NCBI GenBank assembly: GCA_003563865.1
Contig: PWTP01000167.1
Coordinates: forward strand, 1-7,313
Direction of reading: 5' to 3'
Length of the DNA: 7,313 bases
DNA from: Dehalococcoidia bacterium
Lineage (GTDB): Bacteria > Chloroflexota > Dehalococcoidia > Dehalococcoidales > CSSed11-197
Part shown: positions 1 to 6,828 of the stretch, one piece after another
Layout of the letters: each line of letters starts with the position of its first letter
Position numbering within the stretch: the first letter of the stretch is position 1
Translations under genes and position numbers: made by a program
The notes under the pieces: generated by a model
Seen by the model: only the letters and a program-made list of their open reading frames with translations
Told to the model about the DNA's origin: nothing
Database searches by the model: none

Positions 1-372
1 AATGAGGCGTTCGAGTTCACCAAAGGGTTGCCTCTCAAAAATTGTCCTTATCTGCCCTTCTTTTTTGGGTACACATTTGCCAAGAATCAGCTCTCTAAGC
101 TCCTTAAACAGGGGTACAGGCGGATCTCCCAGTTTGCCCTTCAATTCTTCAATCCGCTGGATTTCAGCCAATTTAGAAAGGTCACCAGCCGGCAGCTTCA
201 GAAAGGTCTCCATCTTTTCATATATGTCTGTCCGGGAAGCTGTAGGAGGTGCTTTCTTCCCGTTCAGCAACTGGGAAATATAGGACTCCGTAACCCCGGC
301 AGCGGTTGCCAGGTTTCTCTGCTCAAGCCCTAACTCTTTTAGCCGGTGCCGGATTACCAAAGAGACATCCAT
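1..372 (-). CDS. XRE-family helix-turn-helix transcriptional regulator (partial, C-terminus outside window)
   Basis: A 124-codon open frame reads without a stop from ATG at 372 to the left edge, so the C-terminus is missing. The start has a clear Shine-Dalgarno, GGAGGA at 383-378, five bases upstream. Residues about 4-60 form a typical Cro/CI-type HTH: RHRLKELGLEQRNLATAAGV followed by TESYISQLLNGKKAP, with the recognition helix around SYISQLLNG. The following 60 residues are charged and helical (AEIQRIEELKGKL) and do not match a domain I recognise; they may mediate dimerisation. This class of protein binds operator DNA in the cytoplasm and often represses its own promoter. It is divergent from the ABM-like gene across an AT-rich region with repeats, so it may control both. 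The family call is secure, but the regulon is inferred. Confidence 0.9.
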   Translation of the reverse strand, partial: MDVSLVIRHRLKELGLEQRNLATAAGVTESYISQLLNGKKAPPTASRTDIYEKMETFLKLPAGDLSKLAEIQRIEELKGKLGDPPVPLFKELRELILGKCVPKKEGQIRTIFERQPFGELERLI

Positions 373-391
373 CAGGGTCCTCCATTAATAA

Positions 392-461
392 TTTACTAAT
401 ATAGGTTAATATAGTAATATAGTACGATATTAATTATAATCTACTTGACAAAATTAGTAAA
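392..461. promoter_or_regulatory. Candidate operator region with short direct and inverted repeats between the divergent genes
   Basis: The heptamer AATATAG occurs three times close together, at 398-404, 408-414 and 416-422. A 9-base inverted repeat pairs TTTACTAAT (392-400) with ATTAGTAAA (453-461). The second arm lies between the -35 and -10 elements of the plus-strand promoter, and AGTAAA recurs at 484-489. Repeats in this position between an XRE gene and its divergent neighbour are what an operator would look like. The region is extremely AT-rich, so some repetition is expected by chance. Binding by the adjacent regulator is inference. Confidence 0.35.
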
Positions 462-476
462 CTGTGATAATATAAT
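445..476 (+). promoter_or_regulatory. Sigma-70-type promoter for the ABM-like gene
   Basis: A perfect -35 hexamer TTGACA lies at 445-450. Several -10 candidates follow: GATAAT at 466-471 with an upstream TGT (extended -10 style, 15-base spacer), TAATAT at 468-473 (17-base spacer), and a perfect TATAAT at 471-476 (20-base spacer). Which one is used cannot be decided by eye. Transcription would begin around 478-483 and leave a 5' leader of about 75-80 bases before the ATG at 558. Confidence 0.6.
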
Positions 477-557
477 AAATGTGAGTAAATATTCTACTTA
501 CTTCATTTTTCCTGAGCTAGGTTGGGTTATTTGAATGAGACAAACGAGGAGATAGAC

Positions 558-881
558 ATGATTGCAAGAGAAGTTACCATGAATTTGAAGGCAGATAGCC
601 AGGCCAGGTTCACCCATAAACTCGATGACGTGATAATCCCCAAACTCCGTTCACAGAAAGGTTTCCAGGATGAAATCGCGCTTGTAACCTCCGGCGGGAG
701 AAAAGCGGTTACGATAAGCCTTTGGGACAATAAAGAGAATGCTGAAACCTATAACACCACAAAGTACCCCGAAGTCTTAAAGGACATGACGGACTTAATT
801 GACGGAACGCCTCACGTAGAAACCTACGAAGTTTCCAACTCAACGTGGCACAAGATCGCTGCTACTCCAATCGCAGCCTAA
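558..881 (+). CDS. Small ABM-like (dimeric alpha/beta barrel) protein of unknown function
   Basis: A 107-residue protein. ATG at 558 is preferred because GAGGAG lies six bases upstream at 546-551. The frame can be extended to a TTG at 522, but that start has no convincing ribosome site. The pattern is a ferredoxin-like ABM fold: a first strand (MIAREVTMNLK), a helix ending in IIPKLRSQKGFQDE, a strand (IALVTSGGRKAVTISLWD), a helix with AETYNTTKYPEVL, and a last strand (VETYEVSNSTWHKIA). The GFQDE...ISLWD...YPEVL arrangement is typical of ABM-domain proteins usually annotated as hypothetical. No signal peptide or membrane segment is seen, so it is likely cytosolic and dimeric. It has its own promoter and terminator, making it monocistronic. 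Divergence from an XRE gene suggests repressor control. Substrate, cofactor and enzymatic activity are unknown. Confidence 0.8.
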   Translation: MIAREVTMNLKADSQARFTHKLDDVIIPKLRSQKGFQDEIALVTSGGRKAVTISLWDNKENAETYNTTKYPEVLKDMTDLIDGTPHVETYEVSNSTWHKIAATPIAA

Positions 882-906
882 CGAAAACAATACATTTGGA
901 ATGATG

Positions 907-939
907 AAAAGGGCGGCCTAGACCGCCCTTTTCTGTTTT
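907..939. terminator. Bidirectional rho-independent terminator
   Basis: A perfect 10-bp stem pairs AAAAGGGCGG (907-916) with CCGCCCTTTT (923-932) around a six-base loop. On the plus strand it is followed by CTGTTTTA; on the minus strand the stem itself supplies a terminal TTTT. It lies 25 bases after the ABM-like gene and 32 bases after the convergent GH130 gene, so it can end both transcripts. Confidence 0.92.
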
Positions 940-964
940 ACGTAGTATCTTTTATTTTTATGTT

Positions 965-2881
965 CTATTTAATAAGTTGATTAAGCAGGGCGCTTAGTTC
1001 CATAGTGGCAATACCTATTACCTTGTCACCACCACCGTAGTAGGCAAATAACCGGTTGCCGATAACAATGTTACCGCAGGGAAAGACGACATCGGGTACA
1101 ACGCCCTCCTTTTCATAGGTCATCTCAGGCTCAAGTATCGGGCTGTCTGCAATAGCTTTTACCCGAGCCGGGTTATCAAGGTCGAGGAGGGCTGCTGTCA
1201 GGTGGTAACGGGAGCTTTTACGATTGGTAACCTCATGATATAGAAGAAGCCAGCCGGCTTCGGTTTTTATGGGTGGCCCGGCAATACCGACTTTATATGA
1301 GCCCTTGGTACCATCTTCTGGGGTAATTATTTCAACGCCACCCAGCCAATTATCATTATCAAAGTCCAGGGAATCCCTGAGGTCGAGCCAGATATTTACC
1401 CCCAAACGGTGCAGGGTAGCGAATTGGCCATTTATCTTTTCCGGGAAAAGAGCAGCATCTTTATCAGCCACTGATGGTGGAGAAATAAGCCTGGGCTTGG
1501 TCCAGTCCCAGCGCCTCGCAAGGAAATCCTTTCTGGCAATAGAGGTAAGAGCAACCCTTGGTTCCTCGTCACCTCGATAAGCTGTATATAGCATATAAAC
1601 CGTATCTTCCAGGATGGTGAGACGCGGGTCTTCGCAACCAGAGTTACCATTGGCTATTCCTTTGGCTTCAAAATCCTCGCGAGGAACATAGATTGGTTCA
1701 TGTAATCTTTCATCTATAGTGAAGCCATCTGAGCTTACCGCATAACCCATAACTGACGTATTATCCTCAGACATCGCTCGATAGACAAGATGGACCTTGC
1801 CGTCATCATATAAAACGGCTGGGTTGAAGACAGCCTTGGATTCCCAGGGGTGTTCCTGCTTGGGTATTAGAATCGGATTACCCGGGTACCTTTCCATTTT
1901 CTTATACGGTATCCAGGAGGATTTCATGTTCATTATCATATTTTCCAGGTTAGTCGAAGCCAGGACACAAGTGGTATCGGCAGCTCCGTAATAGATATCC
2001 AGTCTCTTTTTCTTTAGTAAAGCACCTGACGGGAAAACAACATTGGGCACCTTACCGTAGCGTTCATAGTCCGTTTCGGGTATTAAAAGGGGTTGCTCTG
2101 TCCAGGCTAATATGTGGTTGGGCTTGTTCATGTCCAGCAGCAGGGCTCGAATGCCGAAGGTGGCAGGCGGTGAAAGGTAGTCGCTGATATGAGAATAAAG
2201 GAGTAACCAGCCATATATTGTTTTTACCGGTGGAGCTCCAACCTCTATGTGGTCTTTGGCTGCCTGCTTTATCGGTAGCACGTGTTGATCAAGGTTTGAA
2301 TACCATTTAGTCCAGTATTCCGGTGACCATATCTGGTCAAGATTTTGAAAGGATGCCAGCGCTATCTTGGCCGGAGGTCTATCTGTATCAACTGTAAGGA
2401 TGGCCAGGTACTTACCCTCAATTTTCGAGGGAAAAAGGGCCATAGCTTTAGCATTAAACGGGGTAACCAGATGTTTTTCTTCAATAGATTCAAAGTCCCG
2501 GGTTATGGCCAGTCCTATCTTTATTCCCTCCGCACTGAAGGGGTAAGTGGAAAGGGCAGTATAGAAAATAAAGTACTTACCGTTTATTTTAGTAACTCTG
2601 GGATCTTCGCAACCGTAGTGTTCCCAGGCGTACTCTGGACGAATGAACTGCTTACGGCTTTCAAAGTGAATCCCGTCCTGGCTCAAAGCATAACCTATAG
2701 TTGAGAGTTCCATAGTTAAGCCATCATGTTTCTGTGGAAAAGACATAGCCCTGTAAAGGAAATGTACCCTACCGCCTCCGGCCACAGCACATCCGTTAAA
2801 GGTAGCCTCAGCTTCCCATGGATTCTCTCTATTGGGGATTAGTATCGGGTTTCCGGACCAGCGCTTAACTTTAATACTCAT
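965..2881 (-). CDS. Tandem double-domain GH130 family protein (beta-mannoside phosphorylase/glycosidase-like)
   Basis: A 638-residue protein counted from ATG at 2881. It holds two GH130 five-bladed propeller domains: about residues 4-320, and about 324-635 beginning MERYPGNPILIP. Each has the family opening NPILIP...PWE, the strand VHFLYRA or VHLVYRA, and the GCEDPR motif whose Asp is the family's general acid (about residues 93 and 418). Each also has the later motifs GAPPVKT or GPPIKT, GWLLLY, and VVFPxG...YYG. Typical GH130 enzymes are single domains of about 300-400 residues, so this is a fused duplication. Known members are mainly inverting phosphorylases that convert beta-mannosides plus phosphate to mannose 1-phosphate; some are hydrolases. 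Domain 2 has FPEK (479-482) with LHR (490-492), whereas domain 1 has FPSK and no equivalent HR, so domain 1 may differ in function. A TTG extension to 2956 would overlap the upstream gene and is not favoured. No signal peptide is evident; probably cytoplasmic. Exact substrate unknown. Confidence 0.92.
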   Translation of the reverse strand: MSIKVKRWSGNPILIPNRENPWEAEATFNGCAVAGGGRVHFLYRAMSFPQKHDGLTMELSTIGYALSQDGIHFESRKQFIRPEYAWEHYGCEDPRVTKINGKYFIFYTALSTYPFSAEGIKIGLAITRDFESIEEKHLVTPFNAKAMALFPSKIEGKYLAILTVDTDRPPAKIALASFQNLDQIWSPEYWTKWYSNLDQHVLPIKQAAKDHIEVGAPPVKTIYGWLLLYSHISDYLSPPATFGIRALLLDMNKPNHILAWTEQPLLIPETDYERYGKVPNVVFPSGALLKKKRLDIYYGAADTTCVLASTNLENMIMNMKSSWIPYKKMERYPGNPILIPKQEHPWESKAVFNPAVLYDDGKVHLVYRAMSEDNTSVMGYAVSSDGFTIDERLHEPIYVPREDFEAKGIANGNSGCEDPRLTILEDTVYMLYTAYRGDEEPRVALTSIARKDFLARRWDWTKPRLISPPSVADKDAALFPEKINGQFATLHRLGVNIWLDLRDSLDFDNDNWLGGVEIITPEDGTKGSYKVGIAGPPIKTEAGWLLLYHEVTNRKSSRYHLTAALLDLDNPARVKAIADSPILEPEMTYEKEGVVPDVVFPCGNIVIGNRLFAYYGGGDKVIGIATMELSALLNQLIK

Positions 2882-2902
2882 ATTCCAGCCTATTCGGGCT
2901 TT

Positions 2903-2908
2903 CCTCCT
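2903..2908 (-). promoter_or_regulatory. Strong but distant Shine-Dalgarno upstream of the double GH130 gene
   Basis: The minus strand reads AGGAGG here. It is 21 bases upstream of the preferred ATG (2881), which is too far for normal use. An in-frame ATA at 2893-2891 lies nine bases downstream of it. Either initiation uses the ATG with the nearer weak CTGGA, or a non-standard start is used. The family N-terminus fits the ATG. Confidence 0.4.
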
Positions 2909-2927
2909 GCTAAATAATTGGTTGCGA

Positions 2928-3962
2928 TTATTTTTGATGTTGCTGTAGTTTTTCAATGAACGGTTTGAGTTCTGCGGCGGCCACGCAGGTGACCTTGTCC
3001 GATGCCCCGTAATAGACCAGCAACCTGCCCCTGATCACAACGGCACCACAAGGGTAAAGCACGCCTGATTTCCAGCCATTGAACTCATAGCTGGCCCGTG
3101 GCTCCAGAATCGGAACGGTACCTCGTGCTATAACCCTGGCCGGATTATTAAGGTCAAGCAGCATGGCTCCGATTTTGTAGTGGTAGAGCGGATCCAGGTC
3201 ATCTACAGCCTGGTAAATAAATAACCAGCCATCATCCGTTTTTATTGGTGGCGCACCGGCACCCACCTTGCGGCTATCCCAATAATCCTCCCTCGGGCTG
3301 ATCATGTCTCTGGCTTCAAGCCAGCGCGTCTTGCCATCAAATTCCAAATCATCAACGTAATCCACCAGAATATCGGGGAATACCCGGTGAAATATCACGA
3401 ATTTGCCCTTGATCTTCTCCGGAAAAATACATGCGTTTTTATTGATAATTCCCGGCTCTGATATTAGCACCGGTTTTTTCCAGCGCCATCTTTTGTTGAG
3501 AAAATCACTGGTGCTGATAGAGGAAAGGGCAACCCTGGGTGGATTACAGCCATTGTATGCGACATAGGTCATATAGATTTTATTCGAGATCATGGTTAGC
3601 CTGGGATCTTCACAGCCGCCATAAGTTCCGCCACCTGACACGTAATCGCCGGTAGGTTCAGTATCATTGGAACAGGAAACGCTCGTCCCCTCAAAAGGCT
3701 CGCGGGGTACATAGACGGGATAATTCAATCTTTCATCTATACAACAGCCGTCTCGGCTTGCGGCATAACCCAGGGTTGAGATATCGGAATCACCGATTGC
3801 CCGGTAGATAATATGGACACGACGTCCGAGATAGAGAGCAGCCGGATTAAAGGTGGCCTTTGATTCCCAGTTGTGCTGCGGAATCGGTTTTATTATAGGA
3901 TTTCCCTCATAACGCAAGAGCACTGGAGTAGAAAACTGAGAATACATCTTTTTTAAATCCAT
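2928..3962 (-). CDS. GH130 family beta-mannoside phosphorylase/glycosidase-like protein
   Basis: A 344-residue single GH130 domain. I choose ATG at 3962 because AAAGGA lies five bases upstream; the ATG at 3968 sits directly on that site. Visible family motifs in order are GNPIIKP...NWESKATFNPA, VHIIYRA, GGCEDPRLT (general-acid Asp near residue 119), FPEKIKGKF with FHR, GAGAPPIKTDDGW, GVLYPCGA and VYYGASD. The FPEK/HR pair is kept, as in phosphorylase-type members, so conversion of a beta-mannoside to mannose 1-phosphate is the best guess; the exact glycan is unknown. The segment before GCEDPR is longer than in its neighbour and is rich in Gly, Ser and Cys (about residues 92-116). It is most similar to domain 2 of the next gene, which begins 46 bases after its stop, so the two are probably co-transcribed and arose by duplication. 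No signal peptide or membrane segment is seen. Confidence 0.92.
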   Translation of the reverse strand: MDLKKMYSQFSTPVLLRYEGNPIIKPIPQHNWESKATFNPAALYLGRRVHIIYRAIGDSDISTLGYAASRDGCCIDERLNYPVYVPREPFEGTSVSCSNDTEPTGDYVSGGGTYGGCEDPRLTMISNKIYMTYVAYNGCNPPRVALSSISTSDFLNKRWRWKKPVLISEPGIINKNACIFPEKIKGKFVIFHRVFPDILVDYVDDLEFDGKTRWLEARDMISPREDYWDSRKVGAGAPPIKTDDGWLFIYQAVDDLDPLYHYKIGAMLLDLNNPARVIARGTVPILEPRASYEFNGWKSGVLYPCGAVVIRGRLLVYYGASDKVTCVAAAELKPFIEKLQQHQK

Positions 3963-4014
3963 GGTCATCCTTTACCGATGTAATTCTACGATATTAACCA
4001 TGGAATTGAAAGAT

Positions 4015-4050
4015 GCTTACAGGCAAGCCTTTGTTATTGTGATTGTAAGC
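4015..4050. repeat. Short inverted repeat in the GH130 leader region
   Basis: GCTTACA (4015-4021) and TGTAAGC (4044-4050) are perfect 7-base inverted arms separated by 22 bases. They lie between the candidate promoter and the GH130 start, so they could be an operator or a leader hairpin. Chance occurrence is quite possible. Confidence 0.3.
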
Positions 4051-4071
4051 TCAAATTTTAACTTATCTCAT

Positions 4072-4101
4072 AATATATAAGCGATGAAGAAATCATCTAA
4101 A
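4072..4101 (-). promoter_or_regulatory. Weak candidate promoter for the GH130 genes
   Basis: On the minus strand, TTTAGA (4101-4096, four of six to the -35 consensus) is followed after 18 bases by TATATT (4077-4072, five of six to the -10 consensus). This would give a leader of about 100 bases. A second, equally weak pair, TTTCAA with TAGAAT and a 17-base spacer, lies nearer the gene. Tentative. Confidence 0.3.
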
Positions 4102-4211
4102 TTGATGACTCAGAAAGGCTAACCACTGTTCCAGCTATATATCGTGCTGCAATGGCAGAATTTTGCAATTAATCTCCCTAAGTTATTTTAGGCAACTTAA
4201 CACCACTTGGG

Positions 4212-4233
4212 AAACAATAGGCCAGTATTGTTT
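4212..4233. repeat. Perfect 8-bp dyad downstream of the hybrid kinase gene
   Basis: AAACAATA (4212-4219) pairs with TATTGTTT (4226-4233) around the loop GGCCAG. It lies about 38 bases past the kinase stop, where a terminator would be expected. The stem is AT-rich and no T-run follows on the minus strand, so it is not a canonical intrinsic terminator. It may be a weak terminator or a protein site. Confidence 0.4.
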
Positions 4234-4271
4234 ACTACTGTGCTTTGCAATTTGATGCTCAACCTCAATTT

Positions 4272-6515
4272 TTAAGTTCGAAGTAGTTCGCTTACTTTCT
4301 CGAGCAGTGCATCTTGTTCAAAGGGTTTGGATATATAAGGTAAGCCGTGTTCCTTGAGGAATTCATCAGTGCTTGCATCTGAGACATCCCCGGTTATAAA
4401 TACTACCCTCCGAGCCATTTCCGGCCATTTGGCTTTTATATCGGAATAAAGTTCTTTTCCGCTCATCCCCGGCATGCGGATATCCATCAGAATAGCGTCA
4501 TAGCTGGATGCTTCAAGCTTTTCCAAGGTTTCGGCGGGTTTGCCTGTTACCTCCACGTCGTAGCCAGCCTGTGCCAAAACCTCTCGAGTATAATCCCTTA
4601 CACCCGGTTCGTCATCAACAACCAGAATAGAAGCTTTTGGTGGTTTAACGTCTTTGCTTTTAGGCTGTGTTTCACTATCTTCTGACTTTTCCGCTTCAGC
4701 CGGTTGGGTTACGGGCAGCCTTATGGTAAAGGTGGTCCCTTTCCCGAAATCGTTGTTAACCTCGATAGTTCCACCATGTTCCAGGATTATTGATCGTGAC
4801 AGTGACAGTCCAAGACCGGTGCCTTCGCCCGGCTCCTTGGTGGTAAAGAAGGGGTGGAAGAGCTTTGAGAGGGTTTCTTTGCTCATACCTGTTCCGTTAT
4901 CAGTGAATGAAATACTTATGGTGCCATCTTCTCTTTCAGTGGTGATGATTAGAGTTCCTCCATCACGAGCTTTATTGATGGCATGTTCGGCGTTGACAAT
5001 CAGGTTCATAAATACCTGCTGCAACTGGCCGGGGTCGACGGTCACACACGGCAGGCCGGGAGCATATTTCTTTATTACCTCAATGTTGACGGTCTTATGT
5101 ACGTAGCTTCTCATCTCCAGAGTGTTATCTATTAATTCGCAAATATCCAAACTGGTCTTATGGTGCTTTGTCTGCCTGGCAAAGGTAAGCATGCGTTTTA
5201 CAATGCCTTTAACCCGTTTAGAGCCCTCAGCGATATACTTAACATGTTCCTGCGTTTCAGGCGGCAGGTCTTCCTGCAGAAGAAGCTCGGAAAAACCGAG
5301 TACACTGGTTAAGGGATTGTTTATTTCGTGGGCAATACCGGCTGCCATTTCACCCACTGAAGCCAGCCTGCTTGATACTTCAGCCTTATCCCTCAGTGCC
5401 TGCTGTTCAGCTTCCACTTCTTTGCGCCGGGTGATGTCTTTGAAGGTGTGCACTACTCCGGCGATATCGTCATGGCCGTTCCTCAGTGGAGACATTGCAC
5501 ATTCGAGATGCTTCCCCATATTGGGCTCAAATAACTCATGGTGGCAGGTTTTGTTGGCGCCTACGGTATTGTCAAAGGTACAAGACGGATGAGGTTCATT
5601 GAGATCATGAACCACCTGGTAGCAGGTTTTGCCGATAATCGACTGCGGGGTTAGTCCGATTGCCCTGGCAAATGCTTTATTGACCCTTTTAATTTTCCTG
5701 TCGGTATCAATAATGGCAACCATGTCTGTTATGGAGTCAAAGGTTGTCCTCCACTCTTCAGCCGCAAGTTTGAGGGCTTCCTCGGCTTTTTTGCGTTCTG
5801 TGATATTGCGGGTTATGCCCTGAAAACCAGCTATATTCCCGTTTTTATCCCTTAAAGGTAATACATGCATGGAACCCCAAATAGTGGACCCGTCTTTAAG
5901 ATAGTGTTCCAATTCAACTACACGGGGTGTTTTTGTATCATAGTTTGGATCCTTTTCTTTTTCCAGTACTTCAGAGATCATTGAATATATTTTTTCAACC
6001 GAACTTGAAGGAAACCATTCTTTTAGCGATCGCTTCATGTAGTTTTCTACAGTTTCTCCAACCATTTGTTCAATTGACGGGCTTATATAGGTGATATTCA
6101 GGTTCTTATCTACAGTCCAGACAACATCTGAAATGTTTTCAATTAACTCCCGATACTTCTCCTCACTTTTCTTTAAGGCTTCCTCAGCTTGCTTACGCTC
6201 GGTGATGTCTCTTATGGAAACCAGGCTGGCCGGAATACCCTGCCAGTTGATTTGTACGGCCCGCATTTCGGCGCTTCCGTACCCTCCCTCGGGAGAAGCG
6301 ATCTCTATCTCAGAGCTTTGGCCCTCTATAATCGGGAAGCCAAATAGCTGACCATGCAGGGTGTCGGTATTCTGGCCAGTCAACCTGGCAAAAGCCGGGT
6401 TGGCATACAGGATCCTGCCCTTATTATCAACTACCACCTTGCCGTCGGGGTCGCGGTAGATTATTTCACGAAGGCTTTCCTGTGGTTCAGCTGGCTTGTA
6501 CTCATATTCGGTCAT
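4272..6515 (-). CDS. Soluble hybrid sensor histidine kinase, PAS-PAS-PAS-HisKA-HATPase-REC
   Basis: A 747-residue protein with no membrane segment, so a cytoplasmic sensor. PAS1 (about 18-108) and PAS2 (about 117-242) end in DITERKQAEEAL and NITERKKAEEAL linkers. PAS3 (about 252-365) carries an unusual set of Cys and His residues (C298, H303, H309, C312, C324, H325, H326, C339). The HisKA phosphoacceptor is H396 in GIAHEINNPL. The ATPase domain shows the N-box NLIVNAEHA (504-512), DNGTGM (539-544), FFTTK and GEGTGLGL (563-570). A charged linker (603-626) leads to a receiver domain with DDE (634-636), phosphoacceptor D678 in MDIRMPG, T708 and K730. All catalytic residues are present. It should autophosphorylate at H396 and pass phosphate to D678, then perhaps to a separate protein; no effector domain or DNA-binding partner is nearby. 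Its start lies 7 bases after kaiB, marking one operon and suggesting KaiB- or KaiC-linked signalling, as in known kaiB-kinase neighbourhoods. The ribosome site is weak, so translational coupling to kaiB is likely. Confidence 0.95.
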   Translation of the reverse strand: MTEYEYKPAEPQESLREIIYRDPDGKVVVDNKGRILYANPAFARLTGQNTDTLHGQLFGFPIIEGQSSEIEIASPEGGYGSAEMRAVQINWQGIPASLVSIRDITERKQAEEALKKSEEKYRELIENISDVVWTVDKNLNITYISPSIEQMVGETVENYMKRSLKEWFPSSSVEKIYSMISEVLEKEKDPNYDTKTPRVVELEHYLKDGSTIWGSMHVLPLRDKNGNIAGFQGITRNITERKKAEEALKLAAEEWRTTFDSITDMVAIIDTDRKIKRVNKAFARAIGLTPQSIIGKTCYQVVHDLNEPHPSCTFDNTVGANKTCHHELFEPNMGKHLECAMSPLRNGHDDIAGVVHTFKDITRRKEVEAEQQALRDKAEVSSRLASVGEMAAGIAHEINNPLTSVLGFSELLLQEDLPPETQEHVKYIAEGSKRVKGIVKRMLTFARQTKHHKTSLDICELIDNTLEMRSYVHKTVNIEVIKKYAPGLPCVTVDPGQLQQVFMNLIVNAEHAINKARDGGTLIITTEREDGTISISFTDNGTGMSKETLSKLFHPFFTTKEPGEGTGLGLSLSRSIILEHGGTIEVNNDFGKGTTFTIRLPVTQPAEAEKSEDSETQPKSKDVKPPKASILVVDDEPGVRDYTREVLAQAGYDVEVTGKPAETLEKLEASSYDAILMDIRMPGMSGKELYSDIKAKWPEMARRVVFITGDVSDASTDEFLKEHGLPYISKPFEQDALLEKVSELLRT

Positions 6516-6522
6516 ATTTACT

Positions 6523-6828
6523 CTACTTTAAAGGGCGCAAATCCAGGCCTACAAGCACACGCTCGGTATTGGATAAATCCCCTATTATTTTCCTGATGGG
6601 TTCCGGCAGTTGTCTAACCATTGTTGGAACGGCAAAAATCTGGTGGCCGGCAGCAAGTTGAGGGTTTTCCAGCAGGTCAATAACCTCAATCGAATAGCGG
6701 CCTTTAAGGTGCTCCTCACAAATACTTTCCAGATTCGCAAAGGCAGCTTTCATTTTGGGGGTAGTGCCGGCAACATACAGCCTTAACTGGTAGAATTCAC
6801 AATCTGCAGAATCGCTGTTAGCCCTCAT
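6523..6828 (-). CDS. kaiB: KaiB family clock/stress protein
   Basis: A 101-residue protein with the complete thioredoxin-like KaiB fold. It shows YQLRLYVAGTTP (13-24), EVIDLLENPQLA (48-59), the VPT cis-proline segment (67-69), LPEPIRKIIGDLS (74-86) and ERVLVGLDLRP (89-99). Length equals that of the cyanobacterial protein (about 102). In cyanobacteria, fold-switched KaiB binds KaiC and displaces or recruits output kinases; outside them its role is often stress-related. I place the start at ATG 6828. A TTG at 6882 is possible in frame, but it would add residues that overlap the old kaiC frame and do not look like KaiB. GGAGG lies 10 bases upstream of the ATG, and a closer GAGG sits 3 bases upstream. 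The ATG lies inside the end of the original kaiC frame, showing ancestral translational coupling. The gene looks intact even though kaiC beside it is ruined. Confidence 0.95.
   Translation of the reverse strand: MRANSDSADCEFYQLRLYVAGTTPKMKAAFANLESICEEHLKGRYSIEVIDLLENPQLAAGHQIFAVPTMVRQLPEPIRKIIGDLSNTERVLVGLDLRPLK

Larger units (their letters stand above)
3963..4271. other. Non-coding gap between the hybrid kinase gene and the GH130 genes
   Basis: No credible gene is seen in these 309 bases on either strand. It should hold the 3' end signal of the kinase unit and the promoter of the GH130 unit. It contains an 8-bp dyad near the kinase stop, a weak minus-strand promoter candidate, a GCTTACA/TGTAAGC inverted repeat (4015-4021 and 4044-4050), a TCATC/GATGA dyad (4093-4097 and 4104-4108), and two copies of TTTGCAATT. 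None is strong enough to name as a known element. Confidence 0.6.

Noticed and set aside
2..333. Two plus-strand open frames over the XRE gene
   Set aside because: The minus strand encodes a clear HTH protein with a good start; the plus frames show no recognisable domain.
522..557. TTG start at 522 for the ABM-like gene
   Set aside because: No usable ribosome site, and the added residues are not part of the ABM fold, while ATG 558 has GAGGAG at ideal spacing.
1269..2704. Plus-strand open frames opposite the double GH130 gene
   Set aside because: They have no family resemblance or ribosome sites; all conserved motifs are on the minus strand.
2882..2956. TTG start at 2956 for the double GH130 gene
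   Set aside because: It overlaps the upstream gene by 29 bases, has no ribosome site, and adds residues foreign to GH130 N-termini.
4654..5592. Long plus-strand open frames opposite the hybrid kinase
   Set aside because: They are antisense to a strongly supported kinase, resemble no family, and have low-complexity Ser/Leu-rich translations typical of shadow frames.
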